Origin: Acholeplasmataceae bacterium
Lineage (GTDB): Bacteria; Bacillota_I; Bacilli_A; Acholeplasmatales; Acholeplasmataceae
Assembly (NCBI GenBank): GCA_028690555.1
Contig: JAQVBA010000045.1
Span: 1-8,585 of the forward strand
Length of the DNA: 8,585 nucleotides
Direction of reading: 5' to 3'
Shown here one piece after another: positions 1-6,839 of the stretch. Below the pieces are notes generated by a model. It did not search any database. It was not told the DNA's origin and saw nothing but the letters and a program-made list of their open reading frames with translations. Each line of letters opens with the position of its first letter. Positions within the stretch are counted from its first letter, which is position 1. Made by a program: the position numbers and the translations under genes.

Positions 1-76
1 TGGTGCCGAAAATAGGACTCGAACCTACGACCTGCTGATTACGAGACAGCTGCTCTACCACCTGAGCTATTTCGGC
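1..76 (-). tRNA. tRNA-Thr, anticodon CGU (reads ACG)
   Basis: The minus strand folds into a complete cloverleaf of 76 nt with an encoded CCA (positions 3-1). The 7-bp acceptor GCCGAAA/TTTCGGC is followed by TA, a 4-bp D stem GCTC/GAGC with an 8-nt loop, and an anticodon arm GCTGT/TCAGC with loop CTCGTAA. The variable region has 5 nt, and the T arm is GTAGG/CCTAT around TTCGAGT. Anticodon CGT lies at 43-41 and assigns threonine. The anticodon stem has one T-T mismatch at its last pair (31-39). The discriminator base is A. The 5' end overlaps the last 10 nt of the upstream lipid kinase gene, so the two are probably on one transcript. No separate tRNA promoter is convincing. Any downstream terminator is outside the window. 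Confidence 0.95.
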
Positions 77-981
77 ACTTTTATAAAATATTTTTCTTTA
101 ATTCGTTTACTTGCAAATACATCGATTGCTTCCTTATATGTTTGAATCACTACATTACCATTAGTTGAATATTCTCCATCCACATTCCATCTTACATCTG
201 GGTCTGTTTTAATTTCAAATTTTGATGCAACCAAATGAACATCATCACCAATACGTTTTCCCCCGCGCATAAAAGATTGTAAAAGTCTAAAACGCCAAAA
301 AGTCTTAGCACGAAGAAATAATCTAAGTTCAAATAAACCATCATTAAGTTTAGAACTTGAAAAATTGATTAATCTGACTCCGCCAACACGATTAGAATTT
401 AAGCCTAAAACCATCACAGCCTCATAATTCTCTTCTTTTCCGTTATAACAAATCTTAATTGGATAACGATAATCTTTAGAAATGTCTTGCATCGCCTCTA
501 TCACATAAGCAATGTATCCATATTTACGTACTCTTCTTCTTGAAACATCATAACTGATTTTAGATAGCATACCAGAGGCTGTAGTGTAAATAAAATATTG
601 CTCATTTAGTTGGTTAACGTCAAGCTTGATAGGGTCTTCATTAAAAAAGATGTTTAGAGATCGTTTTATCGATCGATTAATGCCTAAAATAGCTGCAATA
701 TCATTTGCAGTTCCTGAGGGCAGAACGCCTAAAATAGGTTTCACTTTAGATGCCATCATACCATTCACTACTTCATTGATTGTTCCATCACCACCTGCAG
801 CTAAAAATACATCATAACTTGATGCGAATTCTTTTGCTGCTCGCAGTAAATCTTTCGGTGCTTTTGATTGGTAAAACTCAACAGTATGCGGGCTATTATC
901 AAATATTTTTTTAACTTTGGGAAGATAACGATGGAAATTTGATCTTCCGCTCATTGGATTATATAGAATTAAAAATTTCAT
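67..981 (-). CDS. Diacylglycerol/lipid kinase, DgkB-YegS family
   Basis: A 304-residue protein of the DAGK catalytic-domain family, which phosphorylates diacylglycerol or a related lipid with ATP at the inner face of the membrane and returns it to phospholipid synthesis. Visible motifs are the N-terminal NPMSGR (8-13), the nucleotide-binding GGDGTINE (63-70), PSGTAND (88-94), NDGLFE (213-218), which carries the Asp-Gly typical of the catalytic site, and NVDGE (266-270). The length is normal for the family. No signal peptide or membrane helix is apparent, as expected for a peripheral enzyme. The ATG is supported by AGAGG six nt upstream (992-988). A weak promoter lies just upstream and the pdh terminator separates it from lpdA. 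The final codons (V-P-K-stop) lie at the edge of and inside the tRNA-Thr gene, and the TAG stop is tRNA bases 8-10. The exact lipid substrate cannot be read from sequence; DgkB-like activity on diacylglycerol is the likeliest. Confidence 0.88.
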   Translation of the reverse strand: MKFLILYNPMSGRSNFHRYLPKVKKIFDNSPHTVEFYQSKAPKDLLRAAKEFASSYDVFLAAGGDGTINEVVNGMMASKVKPILGVLPSGTANDIAAILGINRSIKRSLNIFFNEDPIKLDVNQLNEQYFIYTTASGMLSKISYDVSRRRVRKYGYIAYVIEAMQDISKDYRYPIKICYNGKEENYEAVMVLGLNSNRVGGVRLINFSSSKLNDGLFELRLFLRAKTFWRFRLLQSFMRGGKRIGDDVHLVASKFEIKTDPDVRWNVDGEYSTNGNVVIQTYKEAIDVFASKRIKEKYFIKVPK

Positions 982-997
982 AGGTAACCTCTAATTG

Positions 998-1033
998 ATA
1001 TTGTATCATATTCTAGTAAAGATGGCTATACAA
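998..1033 (-). promoter_or_regulatory. Weak candidate promoter for the lipid kinase
   Basis: On the minus strand, TTGTAT (1033-1028) and TATGAT (1010-1005) are separated by 17 nt, giving a predicted start near 998. The -10 matches consensus at 5 of 6 positions and the -35 at only 3 of 6. It sits between the pdh operon terminator and the kinase ribosome binding site, where a promoter is needed if termination is efficient. Read-through is the alternative. Confidence 0.4.
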
Positions 1034-1038
1034 GGCAT

Positions 1039-1064
1039 AAAAAAGACTGTGCGATTGCACAGTC
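1039..1064 (-). terminator. Intrinsic terminator of the pdh operon
   Basis: A perfect 8-bp stem GACTGTGC/GCACAGTC closes a 4-nt loop (1064-1045 on the minus strand) and is followed directly by six T residues (1044-1039). It begins only 4 nt after the lpdA stop codon. The plus strand lacks a T tract after the stem, so it serves leftward transcription and ends pdhA-pdhB-pdhC-lpdA. Confidence 0.9.
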
Positions 1065-1068
1065 ATAT

Positions 1069-2439
1069 TTATAGATGTATAGGTTTATCAATCGCACCAT
1101 GAGCCGCTTCCATCACGATTTCAGATAATGTCGGATGTGGATGAATCGTATGTGCAAGTTCATAAGCTGTTCCTTCTAATTCCATCGTCACACCAATCTC
1201 AGCAATTAAATCTGATGCGTTATAAGCTAAAATGTGTGCTCCTAAAATTTCCTTATATTGATCATTCACAATAAGTTTGATAAATCCATCTTTTTCATTA
1301 TCGGCAAGTGCTTTACCACTAGCTTGAAGAGGAAATGTCGATACCTTATATGATAATCCTTTATCTTTTACTTCTTTTTCAGTGAGTCCAATAGTTGCAA
1401 TTTCTGGTGAACCGTAAACAGCATTTGGAACTCTGTCATAACGCATAATTCGATGATGTCCTAAAATATTTTCAACAGCAATCAAACCTTCAGCAGATGC
1501 TACATGAGCTAACATATATTTACCATTCACATCCCCAATAGCATAAACATGTTTAATCGATGTTTCTAACATTTCATTTGTATCAATGGCATTTCGGTTC
1601 ATCTTAAGATTTAAAGCTTCTAAACCAGAAAGATTAGGTCTCATACCGACAGACACTAAAATCTTATCTGCTTCAATTTCAACTTCATTAGAGTCAAGTT
1701 TATACGTCACTTTTTGATCATTAACCTTCGTAACTTCGGTATTTACATAAATCTCGATGCCTTCTCTTTTTAATATCTTCGTATAAGTGTCTCTAATATC
1801 ATCATCCATCATCGGTAAAATGCCATCCATCTTTTCAATGATGGTCACTTTAGATCCTAAAGAGCTGAATATCGTCGCAAACTCTACGCCAATCACACCA
1901 CCACCAATGATAACAAGTGATTGTGGTGCTTCTTCAATAGCAAGTAACTCTCTGCTTGTGACTGCAATCTTTTGTTTTAAAGCTTCTTTTAATCCAGGAA
2001 TTGGCGGGATAATTGGACTAGCACCAGTGGCTATAATTAAATCTTTTGTTTCATAGATTTCACCGTTAACTTCAACTTGATTTGGAGATAGTACCTTACC
2101 AAATCCAGAAACAACAGTAACCCCATTTTTCTTTAATAATCCAGCAACTCCAGTTGTTAATCTTTTAACGACAAGATTTTTACGTTTCATCATTAATGGC
2201 CAGTCATAAGAAATGTTACCATCAATCATGACGCCATAATCTTTAGCATGCATAATTTGTTTATAGACTTTAGCATTTTTAAGCAAGGCTTTTGTTGGAA
2301 TACACCCGTGATTTAAACAAATGCCCCCAACGACTTCTTTTTCTATGAGTAAAACAGATTTCCCCATTTGAGCAGCTTTAATTGCTGCAACATACCCTCC
2401 GGGTCCTCCTCCTAAAACTGTAATATCAAATGTTTTCAT
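1069..2439 (-). CDS. lpdA: Dihydrolipoamide dehydrogenase (E3)
   Basis: A 456-residue flavoprotein that reoxidises the dihydrolipoyl arm of E2 and passes electrons through FAD to NAD+. The FAD dinucleotide fold is GGGPGG (10-15). The redox disulfide is C41/C46 in CLNHGCIPTK. The NAD-binding fold is GGGVIGVEFA (179-188), the second FAD motif is YAIGDV (299-304), and the C-terminal His-Glu pair is H435 and E440 in HPHPTLSE. The length matches the plain E3 family; there is no extra N-terminal lipoyl domain such as some mycoplasma E3 proteins carry. It is the last gene of the pdh operon, 10 nt after pdhC, with an AGAGGTGA ribosome site that overlaps the pdhC stop and lies 5 nt before the ATG. The terminator follows at once. 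E3 can be shared with other 2-oxoacid complexes, but its position ties it to this one. Confidence 0.96.
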   Translation of the reverse strand: MKTFDITVLGGGPGGYVAAIKAAQMGKSVLLIEKEVVGGICLNHGCIPTKALLKNAKVYKQIMHAKDYGVMIDGNISYDWPLMMKRKNLVVKRLTTGVAGLLKKNGVTVVSGFGKVLSPNQVEVNGEIYETKDLIIATGASPIIPPIPGLKEALKQKIAVTSRELLAIEEAPQSLVIIGGGVIGVEFATIFSSLGSKVTIIEKMDGILPMMDDDIRDTYTKILKREGIEIYVNTEVTKVNDQKVTYKLDSNEVEIEADKILVSVGMRPNLSGLEALNLKMNRNAIDTNEMLETSIKHVYAIGDVNGKYMLAHVASAEGLIAVENILGHHRIMRYDRVPNAVYGSPEIATIGLTEKEVKDKGLSYKVSTFPLQASGKALADNEKDGFIKLIVNDQYKEILGAHILAYNASDLIAEIGVTMELEGTAYELAHTIHPHPTLSEIVMEAAHGAIDKPIHL

Positions 2440-2449
2440 GATGTCACCT

Positions 2450-3703
2450 CTAATTTAATAGTAACATCATTGGCTCTTTTAATAAAGACTTGATTTTAGT
2501 TAAAAATCTTCCCGCATCTGCGCCATCAATAACTCTGTGATCAATGGATAATGAAAGAGGTAGTACATAAGCAGCTTTTATCTCCCCATCAATGACCATC
2601 GCACGCTGACTAATTTTACCAACGCCTAAGATAGCAACCTCTGGATGGTTAATGATTGGCGTTCCAGAAATAAGATCAGATGCTCCAAAATTGGTAATAC
2701 TAAATGTTGTATTTTGAAGTTCATGAAGTTGGACTTTTCGCTCTATAGTGCGATCTGCCACATCTCTAATCTCTCTTGCTAATTCTAAGATACTCTTCTG
2801 ATCTGCATCTTTGATATTTGGCACAATTAAGCCATCTTTCGTATCTACAGCCATCCCGATATTATAAAACTTTTTATAGACCATTTGTTCTTTAACTTCA
2901 TCATAGCTTGCATTAAAGAATGGGTATTCTTTTAATGCGAGCACAACTGCTTTAATAATAAATGCCATATAGGTTAATTTAATATTTTCTGCAGCAGCTT
3001 GTTCTTTCACACGATTTCTTAAGTCAACTAGTTTATCGATCACGATTTCATCCATAATGGTTGAATGTGGAATAATATCTTTTGCTTTTGTCATTGAATT
3101 AACAATTGCTTTTCTTAATTTCGTAATGGGTACGTATTCTACATCACCTTGAACTGAAACAGATACTTTTGTACGTTCAACTTTAGGTGTTTGTTTTTGC
3201 TCAGTTGCTTGATAGATATCTTCTTTCATGACTCTACCATGTTCACCTGAACCATTAACGTTTTGAATATCAACGCCTAAATCTTTAGCTAGTTTTCTAG
3301 CAACTGGTGTTGCTAAAACTTTTTTAGATTCAACTTCTTTTACAGTGTTTGATTCATCACTTGAAGCCATAACTTCTGAAGTCACTTCTAAAGCACCAAT
3401 AACACTCGGTGCATTTTCTCCTTCAGCTAAAGGTTCAACTTTTGGTTCCTCTTTCACTTCTTCAGTAGATCCATCATCGATGATGACAATCGTATCACCA
3501 ACTTCGATAAGGTCTCCTTCTTTGCCACCAAGCTTTTTAACAATACCATCTACTGGTGACGGAAGTTCAGCGTTGACTTTATCCGTTTCAACAACGACTA
3601 GTGTTTCGCCTTCTTTAACTTTATCGCCAACCTTAAAATACCATTTTAAGATTTTACCTTCATGAATCCCTTCACCGATATCGGCAAATTTAAAATCATA
3701 CAT
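2450..3703 (-). CDS. pdhC: Dihydrolipoamide acetyltransferase (E2), one lipoyl domain
   Basis: A 417-residue core enzyme that carries the acyl group on lipoate and transfers it to CoA. Domains in order: a single lipoyl domain (about 1-77) with lipoylated K42 in ETDKVNAE; an acidic, Glu/Val/Ser-rich linker (about 78-127); the peripheral subunit-binding domain (about 128-163, core TPVARKLAKDLGV), which holds E1 or E3; a second short linker; and the acyltransferase domain (about 188-417) with catalytic H389 and D393 in DHRVIDG. The family has one to three lipoyl domains; this is the minimal form. AAGGAGG lies 6 nt before the ATG and overlaps the pdhB stop codon. The acyl specificity (acetyl versus branched-chain) is not proven by sequence, since the opening DIGEGIHEG occurs in several E2 types. 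Acetyl is favoured because this appears to be the organism's main pdh operon. Confidence 0.93.
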   Translation of the reverse strand: MYDFKFADIGEGIHEGKILKWYFKVGDKVKEGETLVVVETDKVNAELPSPVDGIVKKLGGKEGDLIEVGDTIVIIDDGSTEEVKEEPKVEPLAEGENAPSVIGALEVTSEVMASSDESNTVKEVESKKVLATPVARKLAKDLGVDIQNVNGSGEHGRVMKEDIYQATEQKQTPKVERTKVSVSVQGDVEYVPITKLRKAIVNSMTKAKDIIPHSTIMDEIVIDKLVDLRNRVKEQAAAENIKLTYMAFIIKAVVLALKEYPFFNASYDEVKEQMVYKKFYNIGMAVDTKDGLIVPNIKDADQKSILELAREIRDVADRTIERKVQLHELQNTTFSITNFGASDLISGTPIINHPEVAILGVGKISQRAMVIDGEIKAAYVLPLSLSIDHRVIDGADAGRFLTKIKSLLKEPMMLLLN

Positions 3704-3714
3704 ACTATACCTCC

Positions 3715-4692
3715 TTAAAACTGAACAGTACGCTTAATTTCATGCGCAATTCGTTCAGGTGAAACAAAGTGATACATCTCACCCTTAGCTAAAGGTACCG
3801 TGATATCAAATCCGGTCACTCTTGCTGGTGCAGCTTCTAAATAAAGGAATGCTTTTTCATTCACAAGTGATATTAATTCAGCCCCTGGACCATATGTTTT
3901 AACTGCTTCTTGAACCACAATAAAACGTCCAGTTTTTTTAACAGAATTGATAATCGTTTCTTCATCAATTGGATTAATCGATCTTAGATCAATTAGTTCA
4001 ACTGATATTTTTTCTTCTTCTAATAATTTCAACGCTTTTTCAGTTTCACGCATCATGGCACCCCATGCTACAACCGTCACGTCAGTTCCTTCTTTAACTA
4101 CTTTCGCTTTTCCAATCGGAATGCGATACATTTCTTCTGGAACTTCTTGTTTACCAGCACGATAAATTCGTTTTGGTTCCATAAAGATGACAGGATCTGG
4201 ATCTTCAATCGCAGAAATCATTAATCCTTTTGCATCATAAGGTGTTGAAGGAATCACGACTTTTAATCCAGGAATGTGCCCAAGTAATGTTTCAATGGAT
4301 TCAGAGTGGTGTTCTAGTGCTCGAATGCCTCCACCCACAGGGAATCTTACAACAAGTGGTAGTCCATAACCACCTCTTGTACGGTTACGATATCTTGCCA
4401 TATGAGTCACAATTTCAGTGTATCCTGGGAAAACAAAGCCATCAAACTGAATTTCAGCAACAGGAATTAAACCATTAATCGCCATACCAATGGCACTACC
4501 AGTTATGGCAGCTTCAGCGATCGGAGTATCAAATACTCGATCCTCACCGTATTTCTTTTGGAGACCAGCAGTGACTCTAAAGACGCCACCTTCATAACCT
4601 GCATCTTCACCAAAAACAACAACTCGTGAATCATGATCCATTTTTTGATCAAGTGCTTGGTTAATTGCGTCTAGTATTGTTAATAATGCCAT
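3715..4692 (-). CDS. pdhB: Pyruvate dehydrogenase E1 component, beta subunit
   Basis: A 325-residue transketolase-like subunit that pairs with PdhA to form the thiamine-diphosphate enzyme decarboxylating pyruvate and loading the acetyl group on E2 lipoate. Typical family segments are GEDAGYEGGVF (28-38), DTPIAEAAITG (55-65) with the cofactor-activating glutamate E60, EIQFDGF (80-86), and HHSESIE (128-134) with the conserved active-site histidine. The C-terminal half has the expected transketolase C domain (VVAWGAM at 207-213 and IDLRSINPID at 234-243). Full length. The ATG comes one nt after the pdhA stop; its AGGAGG site is embedded in the last pdhA codons, 8 nt upstream. This spacing suggests the two subunits are translated together. 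Distinguishing pyruvate from branched-chain or acetoin substrates is by context only. Confidence 0.94.
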   Translation of the reverse strand: MALLTILDAINQALDQKMDHDSRVVVFGEDAGYEGGVFRVTAGLQKKYGEDRVFDTPIAEAAITGSAIGMAINGLIPVAEIQFDGFVFPGYTEIVTHMARYRNRTRGGYGLPLVVRFPVGGGIRALEHHSESIETLLGHIPGLKVVIPSTPYDAKGLMISAIEDPDPVIFMEPKRIYRAGKQEVPEEMYRIPIGKAKVVKEGTDVTVVAWGAMMRETEKALKLLEEEKISVELIDLRSINPIDEETIINSVKKTGRFIVVQEAVKTYGPGAELISLVNEKAFLYLEAAPARVTGFDITVPLAKGEMYHFVSPERIAHEIKRTVQF

Positions 4693-4693
4693 G

Positions 4694-5779
4694 TTATTTG
4701 CCTCCTTTTTCTAAAAAGTTCTTTATAAAGTTATATTGTTCTTTTAATTGTGGTGTCATTTCTTGATATGTGAATTTAAAGATGTCTTCAAGTTCTGCTA
4801 ACCCCATGGCTTCAACTTTCTTGAATGTATCTCCAACATATTTAGTCATTTCTTCTTCTAGTTTTTCATCAGATTCTTTTGTGATAAGTTTTTTATCCAT
4901 TAGATACTTTTTGAAGCGAATGAATGGGTCTCTCTTTTCCCACATTTGAACTTCTTCATCTTTTCGATAAAGCGTTGGATCATCCGATGTTGTATGTGGC
5001 CCTAGGCGGTAGGTTACCGCTTCAATTAAAACTGGACCTTTACCAGATCTTGCATGATCAATTGCTGCTTTTGTTGCAACATACATCGCTAAAATGTCAT
5101 TCCCATCCACTTGAAAACCGGGAATACCAAATGCATATGCTTTTTGTGCAAGTGTTTCAGCTTTAGTTGCTTTTGATCTAGGTGTGGAGATAGCATATTG
5201 ATTATTTTGAATCACAACAACTAAAGGTACATCAAAACTAGCTGCAAAATTGAGTCCTTCATAGAACTCACCGTGAGATGTTCCACCATCACCAATCATC
5301 GTTAATGCAACTTCATTTTTCTTTAAGATTTTAGAAGCGTATGCAATCCCAGCAGCATGGTTAATTTGTGAACCGATGATGACATCAATGGGTAACACTC
5401 TAACGCCTTCATCAAAATGATTACCCCATTCATTACCTGCCCAATACATAAAGACTTGTTCAAGTGTCACACCGCGATATAGCATCGCATTCATTTCTCT
5501 AAATGCTGGAACAAACCAGTCATTTTTTTCAAGTACTGCAGCAGCACCGATTTGAGTTGCTTCTTGTCCTCTATTCGGTGCATAAGTAAGCATGCGACCT
5601 TGACGTTGGTATTGAATCGACTTAATATCAGCAATTCTACCTAACATCATCGTCTCATACATTTTCATGAGTGTATCTTTATCAATTTTAGGTTCTAATT
5701 CAGGGTGTGTTAGATTCCCTTTTTCATCTAAAATTTCTAATCTTTTTTTCTTGAGCGGATCATAATCTTTAAAATTCAT
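4694..5779 (-). CDS. pdhA: Pyruvate dehydrogenase E1 component, alpha subunit
   Basis: A 361-residue subunit that binds thiamine diphosphate. The cofactor motif runs from GDGG (163-166) to QNN (191-193), the classic GDG-X(about 25)-NN pattern. The substrate-side segment NRGQEATQIGAAA (69-81) and the active-site loop YRLGPHTTSDDPT (257-269) are also conserved. A Lys-rich N-terminal extension (about 1-30) resembles that of Gram-positive PdhA. It heads the pdh operon, behind a strong promoter with a predicted leader of about 24 nt. GGGAG (5794-5790) lies 10 nt before the ATG, slightly long but in range. Its product with PdhB, PdhC and LpdA would convert pyruvate to acetyl-CoA, feeding acetate/ATP production in a fermentative, TCA-poor organism (the latter is inference). 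Confidence 0.95.
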   Translation of the reverse strand: MNFKDYDPLKKKRLEILDEKGNLTHPELEPKIDKDTLMKMYETMMLGRIADIKSIQYQRQGRMLTYAPNRGQEATQIGAAAVLEKNDWFVPAFREMNAMLYRGVTLEQVFMYWAGNEWGNHFDEGVRVLPIDVIIGSQINHAAGIAYASKILKKNEVALTMIGDGGTSHGEFYEGLNFAASFDVPLVVVIQNNQYAISTPRSKATKAETLAQKAYAFGIPGFQVDGNDILAMYVATKAAIDHARSGKGPVLIEAVTYRLGPHTTSDDPTLYRKDEEVQMWEKRDPFIRFKKYLMDKKLITKESDEKLEEEMTKYVGDTFKKVEAMGLAELEDIFKFTYQEMTPQLKEQYNFIKNFLEKGGK

Positions 5780-5802
5780 ATGATTTTCTCTCCCTTCACA
5801 AT

Positions 5803-5838
5803 CACCTTCATTATACTTGAGTGAAGCTTTGAATTCAA
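5803..5838 (-). promoter_or_regulatory. Promoter of the pdhABC-lpdA operon
   Basis: On the minus strand, TTGAAT (5838-5833) and a perfect TATAAT (5815-5810) are separated by exactly 17 nt, with a predicted start near 5803, about 24 nt before the pdhA ATG. The -35 lies inside a palindrome, described separately, so repressor or activator control is plausible. It lies downstream of the speB terminator, so the pdh genes form their own unit. Confidence 0.75.
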
Positions 5839-5846
5839 AAGCTTTG
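5825..5846. repeat. Palindrome over the pdh -35 element
   Basis: TTTGAATTCAAA (5828-5839) is a perfect 12-bp palindrome. It extends as AGCTTT before and AAAGCTTT after with a single-base slip, giving a near-perfect dyad of about 20 bp. It covers the -35 hexamer. Its position and symmetry resemble a dimer-binding operator; no known regulator site is recognised. Confidence 0.5.
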
Positions 5847-5868
5847 CTTGAGGGCCTTGTAAAGCAAA
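5843..5868. repeat. Second inverted repeat upstream of the pdh promoter
   Basis: TTTGCTT (5843-5849) and AAGCAAA (5862-5868) form perfect 7-bp arms around a 12-nt spacer, adjoining the -35 palindrome on its upstream side. There is no T tract after the arms on either strand close enough for a terminator, so a protein-binding role or chance are the options. Confidence 0.35.
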
Positions 5869-5910
5869 TAAATAATGTAAAAAGTGTGATTTTTATTATG
5901 TTTTTTATAA

Positions 5911-5951
5911 ATAAAAAAAGATAAATAAAAGGGAAATGTTTAACATTCCCC
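5911..5951 (-). terminator. Intrinsic terminator of speA-speB
   Basis: On the minus strand an 8-bp stem GGGGAATG/CATTTCCC (one G-T pair) with a TTAAA loop occupies 5951-5931, followed by TTTTATTTATC and a run of seven T (5930-5911). It begins 9 nt after the speB stop codon and separates the polyamine genes from the pdh operon. Confidence 0.85.
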
Positions 5952-5960
5952 TTGTTTGGT

Positions 5961-6839
5961 TTATCTTCTTTTTTCTAAATTCTTTTGTAAGATTAAAACC
6001 ATCTCACGTAATGTTTTAGCTGCGACTGCAGTCGATGCTCCTGAAGGATCTAGCATCGGTGCTAATTCAACAAAATCAGCAGCAACCAACATATTTAATT
6101 TTTCAAATTGATCAAATGCCCAAAGTAAATCTTTGTACTGCATTCCACCTGGTTCTGGAGTTCCCGTACCTGGGAATACTGCAGGATCTAAAACGTCTAA
6201 ATCAATGGTGATATATACCGGTTTATCTTTTAATGCTTCACATACTTTATCTAAACCTTCAAAATCAAATTTGCGCATTGTGACATGACCTGATTTAGCC
6301 CAATCAAATTCAGGTTTTTCACCACTTCTGATACCAAATTGATAGATTTTACCATCACCCACAAATTCATGAACATGACGCATGAATGTTGCATGTGATA
6401 ACTTTCTACCGAAAAATGATTCTCTTAAATCTGTGTGAGCATCTAAATGAATAATGTGCAAATCAGGATACTTTTCAAATACCGCTTTGATGACCGGGTA
6501 ACTCACTAAATGCTCACCGCCAACCATCATTGGTACTTTATTATCTTTTAAGATCTTTTGTGTCGTCTTATAGATAACTTTTAACGCATCATCGACTGCG
6601 CCAATGGGTAGGTCAAGATCTCCAATATCTGCTGTTTTAAACTCATTTAAATCACGGTCTCTGTAAGGTGAATACCACTCAACACCAAAGGAATCCACAC
6701 GAATAGCATTCCCTGCAAATCTTGTCCCTGGACGGAAACTTGTGGTTGCGTCCATCGGTACACTAAAGATGACGACATCGGCATCTTTATATTCACTTTT
6801 ACAACTTTGAAACGATAAATCTACTTTATTCATCTTCAT
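5961..6839 (-). CDS. speB: Agmatinase (ureohydrolase family)
   Basis: A 292-residue di-manganese hydrolase that would split agmatine into putrescine and urea in the cytoplasm. All six family metal ligands are present: H110 in GGEH, D133, H135 and D137 in DAHTD, and D213 and D215 in TIDLD. PGTGTPEPGG (223-232) and VELAP (257-261) are also typical. The segments SFRPGTRF (34-41), EWYSPYRDRDL (54-64) and DAHTDLRESFFG (133-144) match Gram-positive agmatinases better than arginase or formiminoglutamase, and the adjacent decarboxylase supports agmatine as substrate. I place the start at the ATG ending at 6839, with GGAG 8 nt upstream. The longer frame would need a TTG at 6875 deep inside speA. The ATG at 6833 is a second possibility with a less suitable 14-nt spacing. 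The start overlaps the end of speA by 14 nt, so the two are translationally linked. Confidence 0.9.
   Translation of the reverse strand: MKMNKVDLSFQSCKSEYKDADVVIFSVPMDATTSFRPGTRFAGNAIRVDSFGVEWYSPYRDRDLNEFKTADIGDLDLPIGAVDDALKVIYKTTQKILKDNKVPMMVGGEHLVSYPVIKAVFEKYPDLHIIHLDAHTDLRESFFGRKLSHATFMRHVHEFVGDGKIYQFGIRSGEKPEFDWAKSGHVTMRKFDFEGLDKVCEALKDKPVYITIDLDVLDPAVFPGTGTPEPGGMQYKDLLWAFDQFEKLNMLVAADFVELAPMLDPSGASTAVAAKTLREMVLILQKNLEKRR

Noticed and set aside
71..115. Separate promoter for tRNA-Thr within the kinase 3' end
   Set aside because: TTGCAA and TATTTT are present on the minus strand but 20 nt apart, and TATAAA has no usable -35; the signal is no better than chance in A+T-rich DNA.
626..817. 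Plus-strand open frame of 63 codons
   Set aside because: It is antisense to the conserved lipid kinase and has no recognisable motif or start context.
1787..2056. Plus-strand open frame of 89 codons
   Set aside because: It is antisense to the NAD-binding region of lpdA; low-complexity residues reflect the opposite strand.
3472..3485. Perfect 14-bp palindrome CATCATCGATGATG
   Set aside because: It lies in the pdhC coding region, encodes the ordinary IDDG end of the lipoyl domain, and is explained by Ile/Asp codon use.
3345..3665. Plus-strand open frame of 106 codons, Ser/Thr-rich
   Set aside because: It is antisense to the lipoyl domain and acidic linker of pdhC; Ser/Thr richness is the complement of Glu/Asp/Gly/Val codons.
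3947..5166. Plus-strand open frames at 3947-4165, 4230-4478 and 4924-5166
   Set aside because: All are antisense to pdhB or pdhA, with no motifs and no promoter or ribosome site.
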